From positions 39,935 to 51,363 of the forward strand of contig PKXE01000083.1 of assembly GCA_003132265.1 (NCBI GenBank): 11,429 bases of DNA. Direction: 5' to 3'. The notes under the pieces are model-generated. The model ran no database searches, had not been told where the DNA came from, and worked only from the letters and a program-made list of their open reading frames with translations. A program made the position numbers and the translations under genes. Source of the DNA: Candidatus Dormiibacterota bacterium (GTDB lineage Bacteria > Chloroflexota > Dormibacteria > Aeolococcales > Bog-877). This document shows positions 1-6,243 of this stretch, piece after piece (position 1 is the first letter of the stretch; each line of letters begins with the position of its first letter).

Positions 1-86
1 AGGACTTTCTGAAAGAGTCGGGGGAACTGGTTCCGGCCGAGTTGGGACCGAAGCCATCGCCCTGCCCCGGGAGGCTTCCGCCGGTC

Positions 87-1454
87 ATGTACATCCCCTC
101 GCCACCCTACTTGAACCCCGGTGACAACAGCTGGCAGCTGACCGCGGCCACCCTGGTGGGCCTGATGTCGCTGCCCGGCCTCGCTGTCCTCTACGGGGGC
201 GTAGTGAAGCGGAAGTGGGCCGTGAGCTCCGCCGTGATGTGCTTCTACGCCTTCGCGGCAGTGCTGGTGGTGTGGGTGCTCGCGGGTTACAGCCTCGGAT
301 TTGGTCGTCCCTGGATCGGTACCATCATCGGCTTTCCCCAGCCCGTCCTCAGCGCCCTCGGGGAGACCGCTCGGGCCAGCATTCCGCTGCTCAAGGGCCT
401 GGCGCCGAAGTTCGCCTTCCCCCAGGCATCGCTCATCTACTTCCAATTCGCCTTCGCGGCGATCACCCCAATCATCTTGGCCGGCGCTCTCTTTGGGCGG
501 ATCAACTTCCGTGCCTGGATGCTCTTCGTACCCCTGTGGTCGCTGCTGGTCTACAGCGTCAATGCCTTCGCGCTCTGGGGCGGGGGCTGGCTGGCCCAGA
601 TGGGAGTGGTCGACTACAGCGGCGGCTACGTGATCCATGTCGCGGCCGGGATCTCTGGGTTTATCGGCGCGGCGGTGATCGGTCCCCGGACGCTCCAGGA
701 CCAACAGGACTTCAAGCCCAACAACATGCTGTTGGCGGCAATTGGAGCGGGGATTCTCTGGCTCGGATGGAACGGATTCAACGGCGGTGACCCCTACTTC
801 GCCAACGCCGATGCCGCCGCGGCGGTTCTGAACACCAACGTGGCGACGGCGGTGGCCATGCTCGCCTGGTTCTTCCTGGACATCTCGCTGAATCGCAAGC
901 TGTCCTTCCTGGGTGCCATCAACGGGCTGATCTGCGGCCTGGTGGCGATCACGCCGGCCGCTGGCTATGTGGACGGCTACGGGGCCATCGTGGTCGGACT
1001 GTTTGGGGCGGTCGTCCCCTGGCTGACCATGAACAAACTGTCGGGGCGGTGGCCGTTTCGGCGGGTAGACGACACCCTGGGGATCATCCACACCCACTTC
1101 ACCGCCGGAGCTGTGGGCGGAATCCTGGTGGGCCTGATCGCCAACCCCGCCATGGTCATCTATACCGGCGTGGGCCGCGCCGACATCCGGGTCGCCGGTC
1201 TCTTTTACGGCAACCCCCACCAACTCCTGGTCCAGGTGATCGGGCTGGTGGTGGTCAGCGTCTATGACGGTGCCATGACCTTCGCCATCCTCAAACTCGT
1301 CGGGATGGTGGTCCCGCTGCGGATGAACGCGCTGGAGCTGGAACACGGCGACCGGGTCCTCTTCGACGAGGAGGTGTTCGAGCTCCATCATCCGATCCCT
1401 ACGCCGGAGCCCCTCCCGGCGCAGGACCCCCTCCCCTTCCCGACCCCTGGCTAA
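87..1454 (+). CDS. amt: Ammonium transporter, Amt/MEP/Rh family
   Basis: Integral membrane channel that conducts ammonium/ammonia across the cytoplasmic membrane; about 455 residues, normal for the family, with the 11-helix Amt pattern of hydrophobic segments. The N-terminus after the chosen ATG (NPGDNSWQL, then LPGLAVLYGG) is the usual Amt start. The pore twin histidines are visible: H184 in GGYVIHVAAG and H337 in GIIHTHFTAG. W164 (LWGGGW) and W228/F231 in GWNGFNGGD match conserved pore aromatics of E. coli AmtB (W148, W212, F215). D235 stands where AmtB has S219, and an additional H335 lies two residues before the second pore His; I recall both as typical of one Amt clade. The start is uncertain: the ATG at 87 has GGGAGG at 69-74, but an in-frame TTG at 42 exists and the frame is open to base 3, so the gene may begin outside the window. 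The C-tail is short and proline-rich. No GlnK gene is adjacent. Confidence 0.95.
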   Translation: MYIPSPPYLNPGDNSWQLTAATLVGLMSLPGLAVLYGGVVKRKWAVSSAVMCFYAFAAVLVVWVLAGYSLGFGRPWIGTIIGFPQPVLSALGETARASIPLLKGLAPKFAFPQASLIYFQFAFAAITPIILAGALFGRINFRAWMLFVPLWSLLVYSVNAFALWGGGWLAQMGVVDYSGGYVIHVAAGISGFIGAAVIGPRTLQDQQDFKPNNMLLAAIGAGILWLGWNGFNGGDPYFANADAAAAVLNTNVATAVAMLAWFFLDISLNRKLSFLGAINGLICGLVAITPAAGYVDGYGAIVVGLFGAVVPWLTMNKLSGRWPFRRVDDTLGIIHTHFTAGAVGGILVGLIANPAMVIYTGVGRADIRVAGLFYGNPHQLLVQVIGLVVVSVYDGAMTFAILKLVGMVVPLRMNALELEHGDRVLFDEEVFELHHPIPTPEPLPAQDPLPFPTPG

Positions 1455-1468
1455 GCACGAGCGGACTT

Positions 1469-1522
1469 CTGGAGGCTGCTTACGCGCTCCCGCCGGTTCC
1501 CGACGGGATCCGCCGCCTCCGG
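1469..1522 (+). terminator. Nested hairpin downstream of amt, possible terminator
   Basis: An outer stem pairs 1469-1476 (CTGGAGGC) with 1515-1522 (GCCTCCGG), including one G-T pair. Inside it, CCCG at 1489-1492 pairs with CGGG at 1504-1507, extended by a CG/CG pair across one mismatch. There is no T-run, so a classical intrinsic terminator is not shown. Its position between the amt stop and the tRNA-Ser promoter fits transcription termination or insulation. Confidence 0.35.
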
Positions 1523-1527
1523 CTCAC

Positions 1528-1533
1528 TAGAAT
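1528..1533 (+). promoter_or_regulatory. Probable -10 box of tRNA-Ser
   Basis: TAGAAT matches the TATAAT consensus at five of six positions and ends 7 bases before the first base of the mature tRNA, so transcription would start at or very near the tRNA 5' end. No clear -35 box is seen about 17 bp upstream; that stretch is part of the preceding hairpin. Confidence 0.45.
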
Positions 1534-1540
1534 CCGCCCG

Positions 1541-1631
1541 GGAGCGGTCGCCTAGTTGGCCGAGGGCGCGGCACTGGAAATGCCGTAAGGGGGCAACCCC
1601 TTCGAGGGTTCGAATCCCTCCCGCTCCGCCA
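1541..1631 (+). tRNA. tRNA-Ser (anticodon GGA), CCA encoded
   Basis: Class II tRNA. The acceptor stem GGAGCGG (1541-1547) pairs fully with CCGCTCC (1621-1627), followed by discriminator G and a genomically encoded CCA (1629-1631). The anticodon stem CGGCA/TGCCG encloses the loop CTGGAAA with anticodon GGA at 1576-1578, which reads UCC/UCU serine codons. The long variable arm AGGGG-GCAA-CCCCT (1588-1601) and the T-arm GAGGG-TTCGAAT-CCCTC (1604-1620) complete the serine tRNA fold. Confidence 0.97.
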
Positions 1632-1632
1632 C

Positions 1633-1652
1633 CGGCCCGCGCAGCCGGGCCG
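1633..1652 (+). terminator. Hairpin just after tRNA-Ser, possible terminator
   Basis: A perfect 7-bp GC stem, CGGCCCG (1633-1639) with CGGGCCG (1646-1652), has a 6-base loop and begins two bases after the tRNA CCA. No T-tract follows, so it could be a U-less terminator or a 3' processing structure. Confidence 0.45.
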
Positions 1653-1701
1653 CGCGCTCCGGCCCCCCGGAAGTTATCCCAAGCTCGCGGCGCGAAGCGC
1701 C

Positions 1702-1850
1702 CTATCCCGCCTTCACCACCAGGGAGCCGGCGCCCGCCTCGAGGTTCACCTTGTAGGCGCAACTCGCTCCGATATATTTGCCGACGGCGTAGTCGCGGCC
1801 GCCGCCCACCCTCGCCGAGGACCCCCGGGTAGCTGAACCATGCCGGCCCC
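1702..1850 (-). pseudogene. Unidentified coding-like remnant
   Basis: On the minus strand one frame reads up to a TAG stop at 1702-1704 and contains RDYAVGKYIGASC followed by AYKVNLEAGAGSLVVKAG. Third codon positions here are mostly G or C, like real genes in this window. The alternating hydrophobic pattern of the last 18 residues suggests beta-strands. No convincing start codon with a ribosome site precedes it, and this frame differs from the kinase-like remnant just upstream on the same strand. I do not recognise a family. It may be the 3' end of a lost gene, or the displaced C-terminus of something joined by deletion. The upstream limit is approximate. Confidence 0.3.
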
Positions 1851-2119
1851 GCCACTGCCATCCCGGCGTCACGCGTCAGCCGCAACGGATTGACGGAGTC
1901 TGCCGCTACCGTCCGGCCCAGACGGAGATTGTCCTCAGCCCCGTGTAGGCGACCAGATAGCCGAATTCGCCAACCGCCTGGCCCCAATCCGGCGTAGAGC
2001 GCAGCGCCTGCTCGATGGTGTAGATCCGCAGATGGACCCCGGCAATCCGGACGCACAGCGCGCGCGATGGTAGTTTTGCCCGCGCCGGGAAGTCCACCAA
2101 AGACAATCAGCACCCACAA
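1835..2119 (-). pseudogene. P-loop kinase-like (AAA family ATPase) pseudogene, frameshifted
   Basis: The minus strand begins WVLIVFGGLPGAGKTTIAR, a clear Walker A/P-loop start of the small zeta-toxin/chloramphenicol-phosphotransferase-like kinases annotated as AAA family ATPase. Homology then moves to a second frame, GVHLRIYTIEQALRST followed by GEFGYLVAYT. It returns to the first frame for AEDNLRLGRTVAADSVN and PLRLTRDAG. The joins fall near 2055-2065 and 1938-1945, so two frameshifts interrupt it. The Asp expected in the LRIDTIEQ motif is Tyr. The C-terminal half of the family (substrate lid and the distal Arg region) cannot be found. The reading frame that continues downstream runs antisense through tRNA-Ser and is not protein-coding. 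The gene is therefore dead unless the assembly is wrong here. Confidence 0.75.
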
Positions 2120-2234
2120 ATGCTAAGGCCGCGGCCATCGTCGGACGCTCGTCCTGAGACGGCCCCGATCCCTGAGGCCCGTGGCGCGCCGAGGCCCGAC
2201 TGTTCCATCATCGCGGAAGCCACCTAGGACTCCC
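2120..2234. other. Intergenic stretch before the GH15 gene
   Basis: Between the end of the decayed kinase and the GH15 ribosome-binding site I see no gene, repeat, or promoter that stands out from the high-GC background. It presumably holds the promoter of the downstream gene. Confidence 0.3.
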
Positions 2235-2244
2235 GAGGAGGATC

Positions 2245-4065
2245 ATGACCAGGCCCCGCTACTCCCCGATCCGTGATTACGGGATCATTGGCGACCTGCA
2301 CAGCGCGGCCCTGGTCGATCGCTTCGGGTCGATCGACTGGTTCTGTGCTCCCCGGTTCGACAGCCCGGCCGTCTTCGCCCGGCTTCTGGACGCGGACAAG
2401 GGCGGCTCTCTGAGCGTCGTGCCCGAGGGTGAGTACATCGCCGACAGCCGGCACTACCTGCCGGGCACGAACATCCTGCAGACGGGGCTCAGCGGCCCCC
2501 AGGGCCGTTTACTGATCACCGACTTCATGGTCGCCAAGGAGCACATGAACCAGAGCGCAGACGACCACATTTTGGTCCGCCAGCTGGAGGCTCCCGACCG
2601 GGACATGGTGGCCAAGGTGCTGGTCGACGCCCGCTTCGACTACGGCCGCCAGGCGCCCGAGGTCGTGAGCGATGGCCAGTGCCTGGTGCTCAGCCACCAA
2701 GGGCTCCACCTGCACTTCGACGGGCCGGGTGTGTGGGAGCGTGAGGGCCGGGCCATGGTGCAGCGGGTCGAGCTGGCTCAGGGCAAGCCCCAGGCACTGC
2801 TGCTGCGCTACGACGGCGGGAGGTCCCACCATCGCGACTACGATCCTCAGGAGCTCCTGGCGCTGACCCGGCACTTCTGGGAGGACTGGATCAAGCGCTG
2901 CGAGTACGACGGCCCCTACGTCGACCTGATCTTCCGCAGCGCCCTGGTGCTGAAGCTCCTGATCTACGCCCCCGAAGGATCGATCGTGGCCGCGCCCACC
3001 ACCTCCCTGCCCGAGAGGATCGGCGGCCAGCGCAACTGGGACTACCGCTACAGTTGGCTGCGGGACTCGGCCTTCCTGCTCTACGCTCTCCAACTCCTTG
3101 GCTACCACGACGAGGCGGCCAACTTCATCGCCTGGTTGGAGCGGATCCACGAGGGCCAGCCCAGCCGGTTCCAGACCATGTACGGAATCGACGGACGCAC
3201 CGACATCGACGAGACCGAGCTCACCGAGCTGGAGGGCTACCAGGGCTCCCGTCCCGTGCGGATCGGTAACGCGGCCGCCAAGCAGAGGCAGCTCGACGTC
3301 TACGGCGAGGTGGTCGACTCCGCCTACCTCTACCTGCGTTTTGGCAAGGCCAAGGCGGCACCCATGCGGGGCACCTTGGTGGCCATGGTGGACGAGGCTG
3401 CGGAGTACTGGGAGGAGCCCGACAAGGGCATCTGGGAGATGCGCGGTGGGCCACAGCAATTCGTCCACAGCAAGTTGCTCTGCTGGGTGGCTCTGGACCG
3501 GGGCATCAGCCTCAGCCGCGAGCTCAAGGTGGACAAGTCCCGACGGGACCGGTGGGTCTGGACCAGAGAGCGGATCCGCCACACTATCCTGACCAGGGGC
3601 TGGAGCGACAAGCTCGGCGCTTTCCGGCAGGTCCTGGATGAGGATCAGCTGGACGCCACCGCCCTCATGATCCCGCTGCTGCGCTTCCTGCCGCCGCTGG
3701 ATCCACGTATGCGCCAGACCGTGGCGACGATCCAGCGCGACCTCACGGACGAGAATGGATTCGTCTACCGGTACCGCCGCGACGACGGGCTGGGAGCCAG
3801 CGAGGGCACCTTCCTGCTGTGCTCCTTCTGGCTGGTCGACAATCTGGCTCTGCAGGGGCAAGTGGTGCCCGCGCAGCACCTCTTCGAGCGGTTGACGTCC
3901 CACGGCAATGACCTTGGCCTGTTCTCCGAGGAGCTCGACCCAGACAGCGGGGAACTGCTGGGCAACTTCCCCCAGGCGTTGACCCACCTCGCCATCGTCA
4001 ATGCCGCGGCCCACCTGGAGCGCGCCACCCAGAACCGGGGACCGCTGGCCCGCGGGCTGTCGTGA
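2245..4065 (+). CDS. Glycoside hydrolase family 15 protein (glucoamylase/trehalase-like)
   Basis: Hydrolyses an alpha-glucosidic substrate by inversion; GH15 members of this bacterial type act on maltooligosaccharides or trehalose. Its 606 residues are typical. The N-terminal beta-sandwich (about 1-215) opens with the family signature YSPIRDYGIIGDLHSAALV and GSIDWFCAPRFDSP. The (alpha/alpha)6 barrel follows, with YAPEGSIVAAPTTSLPE, GGQRNWDYRYSWLRDSAF and GSRPVRIGNAA. E398 in DKGIWEMRGG is the likely general acid and E562 in LGLFSEELD the likely general base. No signal peptide or starch-binding domain is present, so the enzyme is expected in the cytoplasm, fitting storage-glucan or trehalose turnover. 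GAGGAGG at 2235-2241 lies directly before the ATG. Sequence alone does not separate glucoamylase from trehalase here; many actinobacterial homologues are trehalases. It is followed after 44 bases by the DUF3090 gene. Confidence 0.95.
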   Translation: MTRPRYSPIRDYGIIGDLHSAALVDRFGSIDWFCAPRFDSPAVFARLLDADKGGSLSVVPEGEYIADSRHYLPGTNILQTGLSGPQGRLLITDFMVAKEHMNQSADDHILVRQLEAPDRDMVAKVLVDARFDYGRQAPEVVSDGQCLVLSHQGLHLHFDGPGVWEREGRAMVQRVELAQGKPQALLLRYDGGRSHHRDYDPQELLALTRHFWEDWIKRCEYDGPYVDLIFRSALVLKLLIYAPEGSIVAAPTTSLPERIGGQRNWDYRYSWLRDSAFLLYALQLLGYHDEAANFIAWLERIHEGQPSRFQTMYGIDGRTDIDETELTELEGYQGSRPVRIGNAAAKQRQLDVYGEVVDSAYLYLRFGKAKAAPMRGTLVAMVDEAAEYWEEPDKGIWEMRGGPQQFVHSKLLCWVALDRGISLSRELKVDKSRRDRWVWTRERIRHTILTRGWSDKLGAFRQVLDEDQLDATALMIPLLRFLPPLDPRMRQTVATIQRDLTDENGFVYRYRRDDGLGASEGTFLLCSFWLVDNLALQGQVVPAQHLFERLTSHGNDLGLFSEELDPDSGELLGNFPQALTHLAIVNAAAHLERATQNRGPLARGLS

Positions 4066-4109
4066 GCAGCCGAATGTCTAGACCAGCCCCGAGTCGGCAC
4101 AATTATTAG

Positions 4110-4679
4110 GTGGCCATCCTCGAACTCGACTTAGATCCGGTCGACGCCATCACCGTCGGCGTCGAAGGTGAGCCCGGCTCCCGGATCTTTTTCCTGGAGG
4201 GCCGGCAGGGATCGCGGCAGTGCACTTTGCTGGTCGAGAAGATCCAGCTCCAGGAGCTGGGTGGCCAACTCCTCCAACTGCTGGAACCGCCGCCTCTCCG
4301 CTCCGGCCCGGCCCCGGAACCGGTCACCCGCCCCGGCGACCCACCCGGCTGGCGGGTGGGCAACATCCAGCTCTCGCTGGACGAGGATGGCGGACAGTGC
4401 ACCCTGCTCCTGGAGGAGCGCCGGAGCTTGCCACTGGTGGAGGGAGATGACCAAGCCGCCGAGCTGGAGGAGGCCGTCGAGCTCGAAGAGCTGGCCGAGG
4501 ACGACGACTCCGAGCTCCGCGCAGCTCGGCTGGTCGCGACCATCTCCCAGGTCCGGGCGCTGGCTGAGCGCGCCCTGCAGGTGATCGAGGGCGGTCGGGC
4601 CATCTGTCCGCTCTGCCACCTGCCCATCGATCCCCGAGGCCACGTCTGTCCGGCCAGCAACGGTCACCATCGGGCCTGA
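4110..4679 (+). CDS. DUF3090 family protein (TIGR03847-type)
   Basis: A conserved protein of unknown biochemical role, 189 residues, matching the DUF3090 layout. It starts ELDLDPVDAITVGVEGEPGS then RIFFLEGRQGSRQCTLLVEK, has a strongly acidic segment at about 110-140, and ends with CPLCHLPIDPRGHVCP. In the C-terminus, C166, C169, C180 and H178/H186 form a plausible zinc-binding knuckle. The start codon is GTG at 4110. No Shine-Dalgarno sequence precedes it: the bases before it are AT-rich (AATTATTAG), which may reflect leaderless initiation. In actinobacteria this family is known to occur with a PI3/4-kinase-like protein (TIGR03843) and a histidine-phosphatase (TIGR03848). A histidine-phosphatase gene is found 1.6 kb downstream here, while the kinase partner is absent from the window. 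Confidence 0.9.
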   Translation: MAILELDLDPVDAITVGVEGEPGSRIFFLEGRQGSRQCTLLVEKIQLQELGGQLLQLLEPPPLRSGPAPEPVTRPGDPPGWRVGNIQLSLDEDGGQCTLLLEERRSLPLVEGDDQAAELEEAVELEELAEDDDSELRAARLVATISQVRALAERALQVIEGGRAICPLCHLPIDPRGHVCPASNGHHRA

Positions 4680-4759
4680 CCTCGATCTCGTAGGATGGCC
4701 CGGTGGGTCGGTCCCGTTCGGTGCCGACGGATCAACTCGTCAAGCAGGAGCGTGGCTAG

Positions 4760-5326
4760 ATGGGACGAGGGCGGAACCTGGGGGTCGGTCTAGCCGCCGC
4801 CGGCGCGGTGCTGGCCCTCCTCCTCAGCGGCTGCGGTGCCTCACTCGATTCCGGGGTAGTTGCACCTAGCCCCACCCGGCAGCCGTCCTCGATCGCCGCG
4901 CTCCCGAGCCCCACCCCGACGCCCAGCCCCTCGGCACCGGCCTGTGTCTCTCCTTCGACCCAGGCGACCTATCAGCTGGCCGGTGCTCACGTCCTGCCCG
5001 GCAACCTCCAGGTCAAGGACCAGGTCATCGGCACCGGAGCCCCAGCCAAAGCGGGCAGCACCATCAAGGTGAGCTACACCGGCACGCTGCCCGACGGCAC
5101 TGTCTTCGACAGCAGCTCGGCCGACAACAAGGGCCAACCGATCAGCCTCACCCTGACCGCCGGTAAGGTGATCGCGGGCTGGGTCGAGGGCATCCCGGGT
5201 ATGCGGGTCGGGGGCACTCGCAAGCTGGTCATCCCGGCCGCGCTCGGCTACGGCTGCCAGTCGGCTGGCTCCATCCCCGTCAACTCCACTTTGATCTTCA
5301 CCGTGCAGCTAGTCGGAGTCAGCTGA
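4760..5326 (+). CDS. Secreted FKBP-type peptidyl-prolyl isomerase lipoprotein
   Basis: Catalyses cis-trans isomerisation of prolyl bonds in exported proteins. The 188-residue chain has a lipoprotein signal (positively charged MGRGR, hydrophobic stretch 7-22, lipobox LLSGC with lipidated C25). A Pro/Ser/Thr-rich tether (about 36-65) comes next, then one FKBP domain (about 85-188). Ligand-pocket residues equivalent to human FKBP12 are visible: Y106 in VSYTG, F116-D117 in GTVFDSS, V137-I138 and W141 in GKVIAGWVEG, Y164 in ALGYG, F180 in LIFTVQL. C166 replaces the small residue usual after GYG, and C62 sits just before the domain. The two could form a disulfide outside the cell. AGGAG at 4746-4750 lies 9 bases from the ATG. 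The stop overlaps the end of the convergent plsC gene by 18 bp. Confidence 0.95.
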   Translation: MGRGRNLGVGLAAAGAVLALLLSGCGASLDSGVVAPSPTRQPSSIAALPSPTPTPSPSAPACVSPSTQATYQLAGAHVLPGNLQVKDQVIGTGAPAKAGSTIKVSYTGTLPDGTVFDSSSADNKGQPISLTLTAGKVIAGWVEGIPGMRVGGTRKLVIPAALGYGCQSAGSIPVNSTLIFTVQLVGVS

Positions 5327-6034
5327 GGGTCGATATCGCTCCGGGAGCAGTTCCGCGACTCTCGCTCTGATCTCACTGCTCGTGGCGACTGAGTCTTTTC
5401 CAGTAGGACGGAAGGGCTCCCCAACTCGAACTGAGAGTCTCGCCCGCCGGGGCACCAGCCGCCGCTTGGGGAGCACCTGCTCGGTGCCCCAGATGGCACA
5501 TGGCAGCACCGCGGCCCCCGACCTCAGGGCCAGGTACCCGGCCCCGGGCTCGAACTCCAGCATGCCTCCGGGGAGCGCCCGGTGACCCTCCGGAAAGAGG
5601 AGCAGGGCTCCTCCCGACCGCAACACCGCCAGGGCGCCCCGAACCGCCAGACGGTCGGGAGAGCCACGCCGAACCGGGATGCAGTTGCAGCGGAGCAGGA
5701 AGGCGCGCATGACCGCGTTGTCGTAGAGCTCAGCCTTGGTCAGCGCATGGAGAACCCGGGGCAGGATGGCGGCGTAGACCAGGGGGTCAAAGTTGGAGAC
5801 GTGGTTGGAACAGATGAGCAGCGGGCCAACGCTGGGAATGTTGGACAGTCCCTCGATCTGGACCCCACCCACCGCCACCACCTTTACCGTCACCCGCAGC
5901 ACGGCCCGGGTCAGGTTGAGCAAGGCCGACTGGCTCCCGTCCAGACGAATGCCCGGACTCTGCTGACGTGCGGGCCCCCGGCCGGGTCCTGGTCCCGGGC
6001 CCAGATCGGGGGTCGGGCCGGTGCTGACCGCCAT
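5309..6034 (-). CDS. plsC: 1-acyl-sn-glycerol-3-phosphate acyltransferase (PlsC/LPLAT family)
   Basis: Transfers a fatty acyl group to lysophosphatidic acid at the membrane face in phospholipid synthesis. The 241 residues carry the family blocks in order: acyltransferase motif I NHVSNFDP with H78 and D83 of the HX4D pair, block II around CNCIPVRRGS, block III FPEGHRALPGG with E149, and block IV ALRSGAAVLPCAIWGTEQ. Block III has His where FPEGTRS has Thr, a tolerated variant. The first 35 residues are Gly/Pro-rich and poorly conserved. The ATG at 6034 is supported by a purine-rich GGGGAGG five bases upstream. The gene starts 33 bases downstream of tRNA-Arg on the same strand and could be transcribed with it. 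Acyl acceptor specificity cannot be told from sequence. Confidence 0.92.
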   Translation of the reverse strand: MAVSTGPTPDLGPGPGPGRGPARQQSPGIRLDGSQSALLNLTRAVLRVTVKVVAVGGVQIEGLSNIPSVGPLLICSNHVSNFDPLVYAAILPRVLHALTKAELYDNAVMRAFLLRCNCIPVRRGSPDRLAVRGALAVLRSGGALLLFPEGHRALPGGMLEFEPGAGYLALRSGAAVLPCAIWGTEQVLPKRRLVPRRARLSVRVGEPFRPTGKDSVATSSEIRARVAELLPERYRPSADSD

Positions 6035-6067
6035 GCCTGCCTCCCCTTTTCACTACTCGAAGACGAG

Positions 6068-6141
6068 TGCCCCCTGGTGGATTCGAACCACCGACCGTCG
6101 CCTTAGAAGGGCGCCGCTCTAATCCACTGAGCTAAGGGGGC
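6068..6141 (-). tRNA. tRNA-Arg (anticodon TCT), CCA not encoded
   Basis: On the minus strand, acceptor GCCCCCT pairs fully with AGGGGGC, with discriminator A at 6068. The D-arm is GCTC...GAGC. The anticodon loop CTTCTAA gives TCT at 6105-6107, reading AGA/AGG codons. The T-arm is GGTGG-TTCGAAT-CCACC. The anticodon stem has a G-A mismatch at its outermost pair (27-43). The genome has CTC, not CCA, after the discriminator, so CCA must be added enzymatically. A possible -10 (CAGAAT, 6155-6160 minus) lies 13 bases upstream of the mature 5' end. Confidence 0.96.
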
Positions 6142-6243
6142 GTCGTTCGGGGCCATTCTGACGGCTCAGCGTTTCTCTCTCGGCGGTCCGGCTCCAGCGC
6201 CCGAGGTATCGGCCGATCCGAGCCAGGACGGGAATTCCTTACG

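Noticed and set aside
1451..1834. Continuation of the kinase-like frame on the minus strand through tRNA-Ser
   Set aside because: The sequence loses all family similarity and runs antisense through a well-formed tRNA, so it is not a real C-terminus.
2509..4014. 501-codon open frame antisense to the GH15 gene
   Set aside because: High GC leaves long open antisense frames; this one has no recognisable domain and lies entirely under a strongly conserved gene.
4106..4670. Minus-strand open frames opposite the DUF3090 gene
   Set aside because: Serine-rich or featureless translations opposite a conserved family; shadows.
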